Below, piece after piece: positions 1-6,608 of a stretch of DNA of 7,832 nucleotides; position 1 is the stretch's first letter, and each line of letters starts with the position of its first letter. A program made the position numbers and the translations under genes. The notes below the pieces were generated by a model that did not search any database, was not told the origin of the DNA, and was given only the letters and a program-made list of their open reading frames with translations. This DNA comes from an uncultured Pseudorhodoferax sp. (lineage in GTDB: Bacteria; Pseudomonadota; Gammaproteobacteria; Burkholderiales; Burkholderiaceae), in the NCBI GenBank assembly GCA_913776795.1, contig CAJYRH010000490.1, forward strand, positions 1-7,832. Reading direction: 5' to 3'.

Positions 1-405
1 GGATGCCGCCACCGGGCTGGCCAGCACGGCCTGGGGCTCCTGCACACCACTCCAGTTGACCAGCGCATACAGCAGAACGGCCAGCAGCAGGTTTGCAGCC
101 GGACCAGCGGCAACGATCGCCGCGCGCTTGCCTACGGTCTGGGCGTTGAAGGCGCGGTGGCGCTCCGCCGGATCGACCGGACCTTCGCGCTCGTCGAGCA
201 TCTTGACGTAGCCACCGAGAGGAAAGGCCCCGATGACGAACTCCGTGGGCGAACCCCGGGGTCGCCAGCGCCAAAGCACCTTGCCGAAACCGATGGAGAA
301 GCGCTCGACCTTGACGCCGCAGGCCACCGCAACCCGGTAGTGGCCGTACTCGTGGACCGCGATCAACAGGCCCAGAGCAACGATGAAGGCCACGACGGTC
401 AGCAT
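1..405 (-). CDS. rseP: RseP site-2 zinc metalloprotease, N-terminal part (cut by window edge)
   Basis: Inner-membrane intramembrane protease (M50 family). In E. coli RseP cleaves the anti-sigma factor RseA after DegS, releasing sigma-E, and also clears remnant signal peptides. The ATG at 405 opens a frame that stays open to the left edge (135 codons). Visible features are a first hydrophobic segment (residues 2-17) running into the zinc-binding motif HEYGH (18-22), the family stretch VERFSIGFG (33-41), [13 protein letters not shown] (62-74), and a second hydrophobic segment around [17 protein letters not shown] (99-115). The PDZ domains and the second catalytic motif would lie beyond the window. 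The start is supported by AAGGA at 411-415, five bases upstream, directly after the dxr stop codon, so translation is probably coupled to dxr. The E. coli protein starts a few residues earlier. Identification is secure; only the C-terminal part is missing. Confidence 0.95.
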   Translation of the reverse strand, partial: MLTVVAFIVALGLLIAVHEYGHYRVAVACGVKVERFSIGFGKVLWRWRPRGSPTEFVIGAFPLGGYVKMLDEREGPVDPAERHRAFNAQTVGKRAAIVAAGPAANLLLAVLLYALVNWSGVQEPQAVLASPVAAS

Positions 406-415
406 GGAGATCCTT

Positions 416-1588
416 TCAAAGCCGGGCGATGTGCTGGTGCGCATGCTCGCGCGCCAGCCCATCGAGCGCCAGCAGGTCTGCCAGCGACCCGGGTTTGGAG
501 GGTGTCAGGCCCTCCAAAGTTGCATGGTTGACCTGGTGGATCTGGTCGAAGCGGATGCGGCGGTCCAAAAAGGCCGCCACGGCCACCTCGTTGGCAGCGT
601 TCAAGACCGCGCAGGTGCCCGACGGCGCACGCAAGGCATCCCAGGCCAGGGCCAAGCAGGGAAAACGCGCCAGATCAGGTACCTCGAAGGTCATGGCAGC
701 GATGCGCGCGAAGTCCAGCCGCGGCGTGCCGCTCTCGATGCGCTCGGGCCAGGACAGTCCGTAGGCAATGGGCACGCGCATGTCGGGCGTACCCAGTTGC
801 GCCATGACCGAAGCGTCGTGGAATTGGACCATCGAGTGGATGATCTGCTGCGGATGGATCACGACCTCGATCTGCTCGGGCATCACGCCGAACAGGTACT
901 TGGCCTCGATGACCTCCAGCCCCTTGTTCATCATGGTGGCCGAGTCGACCGAGATCTTGCGCCCCATGGCGAAGTTCGGGTGCGCGCAGGCCTGCTCCGG
1001 CGTGACGTCGCGCAGCGAGGCCAGATCGCGCGTTCGGAACGGCCCGCCCGAGGATGTCAGCATGATTTTCTCGATGCGCCGGCCCCAGGTCGCCGGGTCC
1101 TCGGGCAGGGACTGGAAAACGGCCGAGTGCTCGCTGTCGATGGGCAGCAGCAGCGCGCCACCGGACCGCACGGCATCCAGGAACACCTGGCCACCGACGA
1201 CCAGCGCCTCCTTGTTGGCCAGCAGCAGGCGCTTGCCGGCGCGCGCCGCCGCGAGGCAGGGCCCCAGGCCCGCTGCGCCAACGATGGCCGCCATGACCGC
1301 ATGCACGTCCGGGTGGGCGGCCACCTCTGCGACGGCGTCCGCACCGGCCATGACCTCAACAGCAAGGCCCTCCGCATGGATACGCTCGCGCAGCCTGTGC
1401 GCGGCCTCGGCATCGGCCATGACCGCAAACCGCGGCCGGAACCGCGCGCACTGGTGCAGCATGGTCTCGACCTGCGTCGCCGCGGTCAGCGCCAGCACCT
1501 CGAAGCGGTCTGGATGCCGGGCCACCACGTCGAGCGTATTGGTGCCCACGGAACCCGTGGAGCCCAGAATGCTCAATCGCTGCTTCAT
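416..1588 (-). CDS. dxr: 1-deoxy-D-xylulose 5-phosphate reductoisomerase
   Basis: Cytoplasmic enzyme that rearranges and reduces DXP to 2-C-methyl-D-erythritol 4-phosphate using NADPH and a divalent metal, the committed step of the MEP isoprenoid pathway and the target of fosmidomycin. The 390-residue product (E. coli 398) has the NADPH-binding loop GSTGSVG at 9-15, LLANKEALV at 122-130, the metal-binding D151 and E153 in PIDSEHS, TSSGGPF at 178-184 of the active-site loop, and NKGLEVIEA at 221-229 with the third metal ligand E225. The ATG lies inside the end of cdsA (ATGA overlap, 1585-1588), with only a weak GGTGG upstream, so its translation is probably coupled to cdsA. The frame is open for another 234 codons upstream, but that stretch is the shadow of cdsA; family alignment begins at [12 protein letters not shown]. 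It supplies isoprenoid precursors used by UppS, encoded two genes upstream. Confidence 0.97.
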   Translation of the reverse strand: MKQRLSILGSTGSVGTNTLDVVARHPDRFEVLALTAATQVETMLHQCARFRPRFAVMADAEAAHRLRERIHAEGLAVEVMAGADAVAEVAAHPDVHAVMAAIVGAAGLGPCLAAARAGKRLLLANKEALVVGGQVFLDAVRSGGALLLPIDSEHSAVFQSLPEDPATWGRRIEKIMLTSSGGPFRTRDLASLRDVTPEQACAHPNFAMGRKISVDSATMMNKGLEVIEAKYLFGVMPEQIEVVIHPQQIIHSMVQFHDASVMAQLGTPDMRVPIAYGLSWPERIESGTPRLDFARIAAMTFEVPDLARFPCLALAWDALRAPSGTCAVLNAANEVAVAAFLDRRIRFDQIHQVNHATLEGLTPSKPGSLADLLALDGLAREHAHQHIARL

Positions 1589-2415
1589 GCCACCAAGCAG
1601 TACAACATCATCGCCAGTGGCAATGTCGGCAACAGCGCGTCCACGCGGTCCAGCACGCCGCCATGGCCGGGCAGAAGGCTGCTGCTGTCCTTCACGCCTG
1701 CGCTGCGCTTGATCAAGGACTCGACCAGGTCGCCCACCACGCTCATGGCGCAAAGGAAGAGCACGGCCAGGGGCGTCAACCAGGGCATGCCGCTCCACAG
1801 CCGGCTGAACAAATTGTTGCCAGCCAAGCCATCCAAGAGAACCCAGCCGGCCGCGAGCATCAATACGCCGATCGCGCCCCCGTAGACACCCTCCCAGCTT
1901 TTGCCGGGACTGATGGCGGGTGCCAACTTGCGTCGCCCGAAGCTGCGGCCGACGGCATAAGCGCCGATGTCGGCCATCCAGACCAGTGTCAGCACCGATA
2001 GCAGGAAACCGATGCCGATGATGCGTGCCTGTACCACGGCCAGCCAGGCCAGGCACAACGCCAGCAGGCCGCCGACGACGCGAAACGTGCGCGGGATCGG
2101 CGCCCAGCCAGGCACGCCCCCGCGGAGCAGCAGCACGGCCGCGAGCACCCAAGCACCGCCGGCAAGGGTCCAGAGCGTGAGCGATGGGCGGATCAGCCAG
2201 CCGGCCTGCCACATCGCCCCGCACAGGGCGGCGGCGGCCAGCCCCAGCGCGCAGGCACCGGCCTGCCCCATACCGTTGAGGCGGCCCCATTCCCAGGCTG
2301 CGGAGGCGATCATCACGAGGGCGACGATGCCGAACGGCGTGGGATCGGCGTAGAAGAGCGCTGGCAGCAGAACGGCCAGCAGGACCAGGGCGGTGATGAT
2401 GCGCGTGCGCAGCAT
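1585..2415 (-). CDS. cdsA: Phosphatidate cytidylyltransferase (CDP-diglyceride synthase)
   Basis: Integral inner-membrane enzyme that makes CDP-diacylglycerol from phosphatidic acid and CTP, the precursor of phosphatidylethanolamine, phosphatidylglycerol and cardiolipin. The 276-residue product is strongly hydrophobic along most of its length, with several membrane segments (for example 7-21, 28-40, 53-68, 84-97, 114-128, 134-147, 178-195 and 211-226). It carries WMADIGAYAVGRSFGRRKLAP (146-166), SPGKSWEG (169-176), and the CDS-family signature at 233-259 with K236, R237, K242, D243, H251-G252-G253, D256, R257 and D259. The ATG at 2415 gives the expected family N-terminus; a longer open frame (from 2505) only extends back into uppS. 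There is no clear Shine-Dalgarno sequence: the ten bases between the uppS stop and this ATG are GC-rich, which suggests coupling to uppS. It overlaps dxr by 4 bp. Confidence 0.96.
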   Translation of the reverse strand: MLRTRIITALVLLAVLLPALFYADPTPFGIVALVMIASAAWEWGRLNGMGQAGACALGLAAAALCGAMWQAGWLIRPSLTLWTLAGGAWVLAAVLLLRGGVPGWAPIPRTFRVVGGLLALCLAWLAVVQARIIGIGFLLSVLTLVWMADIGAYAVGRSFGRRKLAPAISPGKSWEGVYGGAIGVLMLAAGWVLLDGLAGNNLFSRLWSGMPWLTPLAVLFLCAMSVVGDLVESLIKRSAGVKDSSSLLPGHGGVLDRVDALLPTLPLAMMLYCLVA

Positions 2416-2425
2416 GGCGCAGGGC

Positions 2426-3136
2426 TCAGGCCGCCTGGTTGGCGACGACTTGCTCGGAGGTCTTCCCGAAGCGGCGCTCGCGCCGGCCGTAGGCCGCAAT
2501 CGCATCGTCCAGTGCCGTGGGATCGAACTCGGGCCACAGCTTGTCGCTGAACACGAACTCCGAATAGGCCGACTGCCACAGCAGGAAGTTGCTGATGCGG
2601 AACTCGCCGCCAGTGCGGATCACCAGGTCCGGATCGGGCACATGGGCCAGCGCCATTGCCCGACCCAGGCTGGCTTCGGTGATCGCTTCGCCGTGCGCCG
2701 CCAGGCGTTGTGCAGCTTGGGCGATGTCCCAGCGGCCGCCGTAGTTGAAGCAGATGTTGAGCACCAGGCGCTGGTTCTCGGCGGTCTCGCGCTCGGCCTG
2801 CTCCAGCCCGGCGCGCACCTTGTCCGACAGTGCCTGCAAAGCACCGACGAAGCGCAGCTGCACGCCGTTGGCATGGAGGGGCTTCACCTCCTTCGCAAGC
2901 ACACTGACCATGAGCGACATCAGGCCGGAAACCTCATCCTGGGGCCGGTCCCAATTCTCGGAGGAAAACGCGAAGACGGTCAGCACGCGCACGCCGCGAT
3001 CCAGGCAAGCCTGGACACAGCGGCGAAGCGACTCGACGCCCTGCCGGTGGCCGGCCACACGCGGCAGGAAGCGGCGCGTGGCCCAACGGCCGTTACCGTC
3101 CATCACGATGGCAATGTGGTGTGGAACCACACTCAC
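2426..3136 (-). CDS. uppS: Undecaprenyl diphosphate synthase (cis-prenyltransferase), GTG start
   Basis: Cytoplasmic enzyme that condenses isopentenyl diphosphate onto farnesyl diphosphate with cis geometry to give C55 undecaprenyl diphosphate, the lipid carrier for peptidoglycan and O-antigen. The 236-residue product has the catalytic MDGNGRW motif (12-18, D13), the GHRQG segment (29-33), FAFSSENW (55-62), FNYGGRWDI (130-138) and the diphosphate-binding RTGGEFRISNFLLWQ (174-188) with R174, R180 and S182 matching E. coli R194, R200 and S202. The usual serine in RTSGE is a glycine here. The start is the GTG at 3134-3136: family homology begins there (VVPHHIAIVMDGNG) and an AGGAG lies eight bases upstream. 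Upstream in-frame sequence overlaps frr and is not protein-like for this family. The gene follows frr by 34 bp and precedes cdsA by 10 bp. Confidence 0.95.
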   Translation of the reverse strand: MSVVPHHIAIVMDGNGRWATRRFLPRVAGHRQGVESLRRCVQACLDRGVRVLTVFAFSSENWDRPQDEVSGLMSLMVSVLAKEVKPLHANGVQLRFVGALQALSDKVRAGLEQAERETAENQRLVLNICFNYGGRWDIAQAAQRLAAHGEAITEASLGRAMALAHVPDPDLVIRTGGEFRISNFLLWQSAYSEFVFSDKLWPEFDPTALDDAIAAYGRRERRFGKTSEQVVANQAA

Positions 3137-3144
3137 GCGTCCAA

Positions 3145-3149
3145 CTCCT
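3145..3149 (-). promoter_or_regulatory. Ribosome binding site that fixes the uppS GTG start
   Basis: On the minus strand AGGAG sits eight bases before the GTG at 3136. This is the only strong Shine-Dalgarno-like sequence in the frr-uppS gap and supports GTG initiation over the longer frame that reads back through frr. Confidence 0.75.
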
Positions 3150-3170
3150 GACGGCAGGCCAGCTTGTGCA

Positions 3171-3731
3171 TCAAACCGCCAGCAGGTCCTGTTCCTTGGC
3201 CGCCACGATGTGGTCGACCTCGGCAATGTGCTTGTCTGTGACCTTTTGGATATCGGCTTCGGCACGCTTTTGCTCGTCTTCGGAAGCCTGCTTGTCCTTG
3301 ACCAGCTTCTTGACCGCTTCATTGGCATCGCGGCGCAGGTTGCGGATCGCAACCTTGGCGTTCTCGCCTTCGCCGCGCACGACCTTTGTCAGCTCCTTGC
3401 GGCGCTCTTCGGTCATCATGGGCATGGGTACGCGGATGAGTTCGCCCATCGACGCGGGGTTCAGGCCCAGGTCACTTTCACGGATGGCCTTTTCGATCTT
3501 GGCGCCCATGCCCTTCTCCCAGGGCTGCACGCTGATCGTGCGCGCATCCAGCAGCGACACATTGGCCACCTGGCTGATCGGCACCATGGAACCGTAGTAG
3601 TCGACCTGCACAACGTCCAGCAGCGCCGGGTTGGCGCGGCCCGTGCGCACGCGCGAAAGGGCGTTCTTCAACGACGCCAGGGACTGGTCCATGCGGCTGT
3701 CTGCCGCGCTCTTGATGTCTGCAATCGTCAT
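3171..3731 (-). CDS. frr: Ribosome recycling factor
   Basis: Cytoplasmic factor that, with EF-G, splits the post-termination ribosome complex so that subunits and mRNA can be reused. The 186-residue product (E. coli 185) is complete and typical: [11 protein letters not shown] at 29-39, the hinge and beta-domain stretch [17 protein letters not shown] at 43-59, [15 protein letters not shown] at 69-83, [11 protein letters not shown] at 104-114, and [11 protein letters not shown] at 128-138 with the conserved arginine R133 (R132 in E. coli). The C-terminal half is a charged long-helix region forming the three-helix bundle. The ATG at 3731 is preceded by GGAG five bases upstream. It lies 57 bp after pyrH, the usual partner in proteobacteria, and 34 bp before uppS. 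Confidence 0.98.
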   Translation of the reverse strand: MTIADIKSAADSRMDQSLASLKNALSRVRTGRANPALLDVVQVDYYGSMVPISQVANVSLLDARTISVQPWEKGMGAKIEKAIRESDLGLNPASMGELIRVPMPMMTEERRKELTKVVRGEGENAKVAIRNLRRDANEAVKKLVKDKQASEDEQKRAEADIQKVTDKHIAEVDHIVAAKEQDLLAV

Positions 3732-3788
3732 GCTCTCTCCGGCTTCTAGTGGGCCTGTCCAGCGGCAAACCGCGCCGCCGCGACAGCC

Positions 3789-4511
3789 TCAGGCGTAGAC
3801 CAGGGTGCCCTCGTCCTCGCCCAGCACGACGCGCTTGAGGGCGCCATGCTTGAAGATCGAGAACACCTTGATCGGCAGCTTCTGGTCACGGCACAGCGCG
3901 AACGCGGTGGCATCCATGATGCCCAGATTCTGCGAGATCGCCTCGTCGAAAGAAATCCTGCTGTAACGCGTGGCCGTGGGATCCTTCTTGGGATCCGCAG
4001 AGTACACGCCGTCGACCTTCGTCGCCTTCAGTACCAGTTCAGCTCCGATCTCGGCACCGCGCAGCGCCGCTGCGGTATCGGTGGTGAAGAAGGGGTTGCC
4101 AGTGCCGGCAGCGAAAATCACGACCTTGCCCTCTTCGAGGTACTGCAGGGCCTTGGGACGCACATAAGGCTCGACCACCTGCTCGATGGCGATGGCCGAC
4201 ATGACGCGGGCGATCAGGCCGGCCTTGTCCATGGTGTCGGCCAGGGCCAGCGAATTCATGACCGTGGCCAGCATGCCCATGTAGTCAGCCGTAGCGCGAT
4301 CCATGCCGACGGAGCCGCCCGCCACACCGCGGAAGATGTTGCCTCCGCCGATCACCACGGCCACCTGGACACCCAGGCGTGTGATCTCGGCCACTTCCTC
4401 GACCATGCGCACGATGGTGGCACGGTTGATGCCGAACGCATCGTCACCCATCAGAGCCTCTCCCGACAGCTTCAACAAGATGCGCTTGTGGGCTGGCGCG
4501 AGATCGGGCAT
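3789..4511 (-). CDS. pyrH: Uridylate kinase (UMP kinase)
   Basis: Cytoplasmic kinase of the amino-acid-kinase fold that converts UMP and ATP to UDP and ADP, feeding all pyrimidine nucleotide synthesis; bacterial PyrH is hexameric and is typically activated by GTP and inhibited by UTP. The 240-residue product (E. coli 241) shows KLSGEAL at 14-20, GGGNIFRG at 55-62, [17 protein letters not shown] at 70-86, [13 protein letters not shown] at 136-148 and [13 protein letters not shown] at 162-174, the full set of UMP kinase motifs. The ATG at 4511 is chosen because AAGGA lies seven bases upstream and homology starts just after it. An in-frame ATG at 4565 would add 18 residues but has no ribosome binding site. 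The gene is 84 bp downstream of tsf; the gap shows no terminator or convincing promoter. Confidence 0.98.
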   Translation of the reverse strand: MPDLAPAHKRILLKLSGEALMGDDAFGINRATIVRMVEEVAEITRLGVQVAVVIGGGNIFRGVAGGSVGMDRATADYMGMLATVMNSLALADTMDKAGLIARVMSAIAIEQVVEPYVRPKALQYLEEGKVVIFAAGTGNPFFTTDTAAALRGAEIGAELVLKATKVDGVYSADPKKDPTATRYSRISFDEAISQNLGIMDATAFALCRDQKLPIKVFSIFKHGALKRVVLGEDEGTLVYA

Positions 4512-4518
4512 GGGCGGT

Positions 4519-4523
4519 TCCTT
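4519..4523 (-). promoter_or_regulatory. Ribosome binding site deciding the pyrH start
   Basis: AAGGA on the minus strand is seven bases before the ATG at 4511. It favours this start over the upstream in-frame ATG at 4565, which lacks a purine-rich site. Confidence 0.75.
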
Positions 4524-4595
4524 CAGGTTGTGCGAATGGGAGGCAATGGTAGCGCGGGCCGACATTGGTTCAGATGCCGGACCCGCATGGTGCAA

Positions 4596-5519
4596 TCAGG
4601 CGCCAGACTTGGCTGCAGCGACCTGGGCCGCCACTTCGGCCGCGAAGTCGTCCACCTTCTTCTCGATGCCTTCGCCGACCACGTACAGCGTGAACGACTT
4701 GACCTGCGTCTCGGCGGCCTTGAGCATCTGCTCGACGGTTTGCTTGTCGTTCTTCACGAAGGCCTGGTTGTACAGCGACACTTCCTTCAAAAACTTCTGC
4801 ACGCCACCTTCGATGCGCTTGGCCACGATGTCGGCCGATTGCACGGGCTTGCCGGCGGCCTCGGCGGCCTTCTTGTCTTCTTCGGCCTTGGCCGCTGCAA
4901 CGGACCGCTCCTTCTCGACCAGCTCGGCCGGCACTTCGGCGGACGACAGCGAGACCGGCTTCATGGCGGCTACGTGCATGGCCACGTCCTTGGCCGCGGC
5001 TTCGCTGCCTTCGTACTCGACCAGAACGCCAATGCGCGTGCCGTGCAGGTAGCCGGCCAACTTGCCGCCGTGCGCATAGCGCTTGAAGCGGCGAAAGCTC
5101 ATGTTCTCGCCGATCTTGCCGATCAGACCCTTGCGCACGTCTTCCAGCGTGGGCCCGAAGCCGTCTTGCGCGTAGGCCAGTGCACCCAGGGCCGCGATGT
5201 CGGCAGGGTTGTGCTCGGCAACCAGGTTGGCGGCGGCCTGCGCCAGCGCAAGGAAGCTGTCGTTCTTGGTGACGAAGTCGGTTTCGCAGTTCACTTCAAT
5301 CAGGGCGCCCACGCTGCCGTTGATCGCGCTGGCAACGACGCCTTCAGCGGTCACGCGAGACGCCGCCTTGCCCGCCTTGCTGCCCAGCTTGACGCGCAGC
5401 AGCTCTTCGGCCTTGGCCATGTCGCCGGCAGCTTCGGTCAGCGCCTTCTTGCATTCCATCATCGGTGCGTCGGTCTTGCCACGCAGTTCAGCAACCATGC
5501 TTGCGGTGATAGCAGCCAT
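4596..5519 (-). CDS. tsf: Translation elongation factor Ts
   Basis: Cytoplasmic guanine-nucleotide exchange factor that regenerates EF-Tu-GTP. The 307-residue product is a little longer than the 283-residue E. coli protein. It has an N-terminal UBA-like domain (about 1-50) with EF-Ts signature one, [16 protein letters not shown] (12-27), and the exchange motif [12 protein letters not shown] (76-87) whose D81-F82 disturb the Mg site of EF-Tu. A charged Ala/Lys/Glu-rich stretch follows in the second half (around 200-225), then [12 protein letters not shown] and [19 protein letters not shown] near the C-terminus. The ATG at 5519 has GGAG eight bases upstream. It lies 91 bp after rpsB behind an intercistronic terminator-like hairpin, so its expression is probably reduced relative to S2. 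Length and motifs are complete. Confidence 0.98.
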   Translation of the reverse strand: MAAITASMVAELRGKTDAPMMECKKALTEAAGDMAKAEELLRVKLGSKAGKAASRVTAEGVVASAINGSVGALIEVNCETDFVTKNDSFLALAQAAANLVAEHNPADIAALGALAYAQDGFGPTLEDVRKGLIGKIGENMSFRRFKRYAHGGKLAGYLHGTRIGVLVEYEGSEAAAKDVAMHVAAMKPVSLSSAEVPAELVEKERSVAAAKAEEDKKAAEAAGKPVQSADIVAKRIEGGVQKFLKEVSLYNQAFVKNDKQTVEQMLKAAETQVKSFTLYVVGEGIEKKVDDFAAEVAAQVAAAKSGA

Positions 5520-5550
5520 GTTCAGATCTCCATCTCGGATTCAGGGAACT

Positions 5551-5580
5551 AAAAAAAAGGGGGCCATGCAGCCCCACTTT
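5551..5580 (-). terminator. Intrinsic-terminator-like hairpin between rpsB and tsf
   Basis: Read on the minus strand, a GGGGC arm (5575-5571) pairs perfectly with GCCCC (5564-5560) across a 6-base loop. The stem can extend by AAAG (5580-5577) pairing with CTTT (5559-5556) past one bulged T. An unbroken run of eight T follows the GC stem (5558-5551). It begins about 30 bases after the rpsB stop codon and ends about 31 bases before the tsf ATG. The structure is seen directly. A role as partial terminator or attenuator tuning the S2 to EF-Ts ratio is inference, because the downstream genes must still be expressed. Confidence 0.8.
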
Positions 5581-5610
5581 GATCGCGCGGGATGTCGCGC
5601 GTGGTCAGGC

Positions 5611-6360
5611 TCAGGCGGCCTCGTTGACCTCGACGAACTCGTCCTCGCTCTCGCCGGAGGCGGCCTTGACGACGTCGGCACCGGCAGCGTTGCGGCCTTC
5701 GATGATCGCGTCAGCGATGCCGCGGGCATACAGCGCCACGGCCTTTGCCGAGTCATCGTTGCCGGGGATCACGTAATCGATGCCCTGGGGCGAGTGGTTC
5801 GAGTCGACCACGCCGATCAGCGGGATACCCAGTTTGCGCGCTTCGGCAACGGCGATCTTGTGGAAGCCGACGTCGATCACGAAGATCGCGTCCGGCAGTG
5901 CACCCATTTCCTGGATGCCACCGATGTCCTTCTCGAGCTTTGCCATCTCGCGGGCGAACATGAGCTGTTCCTTCTTGCTCATGCTGTCCAGACCGGCCTC
6001 CTGCTGGGCCTTCATGTCCTTCAGGCGCTTCAGCGAGGTCTTGACGGTCTTGAAGTTGGTCAGCATGCCGCCCAGCCAACGCTGGTCGACGAACGGAACA
6101 CCAGCGCGGCGGGCTTCTTCGGCAACGATCTCACGGGCCTGACGCTTGGTGGCGACCATCATGATGGTGCCGCGGTTGGCTGTCAGCTGCTTGGCGAACT
6201 TGGCCGCCTCCTGGAACATCGGCAGCGACTTTTCCAGGTTGATGATGTGGATCTTGTTGCGATGGCCGAAGATGAACGGGGCCATCTTGGGGTTCCAGAA
6301 GCGGGTCTGGTGACCGAAGTGGACACCGGCTTCCAGCATTTCGCGCATGGTGACGGACAT
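5611..6360 (-). CDS. rpsB: 30S ribosomal protein S2
   Basis: Late-assembling protein of the 30S subunit that sits near the S1 binding site. The 249-residue product (E. coli 241) starts [26 protein letters not shown] and has the family stretches [15 protein letters not shown] (31-45), [45 protein letters not shown], and [21 protein letters not shown], ending in an acidic tail ([13 protein letters not shown]). The ATG at 6360 has GGAG seven bases upstream. The frame is open for 79 more codons upstream, but that sequence is the leader and has no S2 homology. It is the first gene of the cluster. In E. coli S2 represses its own rpsB-tsf mRNA through the leader; a similar circuit is likely here but is not shown by sequence alone. 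Confidence 0.98.
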   Translation of the reverse strand: MSVTMREMLEAGVHFGHQTRFWNPKMAPFIFGHRNKIHIINLEKSLPMFQEAAKFAKQLTANRGTIMMVATKRQAREIVAEEARRAGVPFVDQRWLGGMLTNFKTVKTSLKRLKDMKAQQEAGLDSMSKKEQLMFAREMAKLEKDIGGIQEMGALPDAIFVIDVGFHKIAVAEARKLGIPLIGVVDSNHSPQGIDYVIPGNDDSAKAVALYARGIADAIIEGRNAAGADVVKAASGESEDEFVEVNEAA

Positions 6361-6410
6361 GAGGTAACTCCGAAGGTTGGGTCTAAAATCCCGGCCGTTT
6401 CGCGCCGTGC

Positions 6411-6434
6411 GCCCCGCTTGTTTGACTGCGGGGC
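6411..6434 (-). other. Perfect inverted repeat in the rpsB leader
   Basis: On the minus strand GCCCCGC and GCGGGGC form a perfect 7-bp stem closing a 10-base loop (AGTCAAACAA). It lies 50 bases upstream of the rpsB ATG. No T-run follows on either strand, so it is not an ordinary terminator. It is placed where an S2-responsive leader structure would be expected, but that role is only inference. Confidence 0.6.
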
Positions 6435-6569
6435 AAGAATGCAGGCGCAACACCTTTGTGGACGGGTTTGCGATTTGTCTTACGACGTGTTTTGCAACTT
6501 GCGTTATGCGGCAGGCCCTGACCTTGACGCACGAAACCGGCAAGCCAGCCCAGGTCGCAAAACCCGTAG

Positions 6570-6578
6570 AGTCTAGCA
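6570..6578 (-). promoter_or_regulatory. Candidate extended -10 promoter element for rpsB
   Basis: On the minus strand TGC-TAGACT matches an extended -10 (TGn plus four of six TATAAT bases). No good -35 hexamer is present 16-18 bases upstream. It would start transcription near 6563 and give a leader of about 200 bases ahead of rpsB. Tentative. Confidence 0.3.
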
Positions 6579-6608
6579 CATCGTTGCACCAATCCACGCG
6601 CGCCGTCC

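Larger units (their letters stand above)
6361..6608. promoter_or_regulatory. Divergent intergenic region: rpsB leader and promoters
   Basis: These 248 bases separate rpsB (minus) from dadA (plus) and contain no convincing gene; open frames across it have no start signal or family resemblance. Visible elements are the rpsB ribosome binding site (6368-6371), a perfect 7-bp inverted repeat (6411-6434), a pair of distant complementary arms (6462-6471 and 6557-6567), and the small palindrome TAGAGTCTA (6567-6575), which offers -10-like hexamers on both strands. No good -35/-10 pair with 16-18 bp spacing was found on either strand, so promoter positions are tentative. Confidence 0.6.

Noticed and set aside
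132..332. Possible frameshift in rseP suggested by a different minus-strand frame of 66 codons
   Set aside because: Reading codon by codon from the ATG at 405 gives an uninterrupted RseP frame to the window edge, including [20 protein letters not shown]; the short frame is only a shadow.
383..1885. Long open frame of 500 codons on the plus strand opposite dxr and cdsA
   Set aside because: It is an antisense shadow of well-identified genes in GC-rich DNA; its translation is rich in H, R, G and Q, low in complexity and matches no family I recognise.
3732..3788. GC-rich inverted repeat (GCGGC/GCCGC) in the pyrH-frr gap as a terminator
   Set aside because: The stem is only 5 bp and there is no T-run; it is expected by chance in such GC-rich sequence.
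4512..4595. N-terminal extension of PyrH into the tsf-pyrH gap
   Set aside because: The extra residues have no family homology, the upstream ATG at 4565 has no ribosome binding site, and a good site serves the ATG at 4511.
3846..5552. Open frame of 568 codons on the plus strand opposite pyrH and tsf
   Set aside because: The opposite strand encodes complete PyrH and EF-Ts with all motifs. The plus frame arises from GC-rich third positions and has no domain-like pattern.
6524..6529. TTGACG as a -35 element for dadA
   Set aside because: It matches 5 of 6 bases, but none of the hexamers 16-18 bases downstream resembles a -10.
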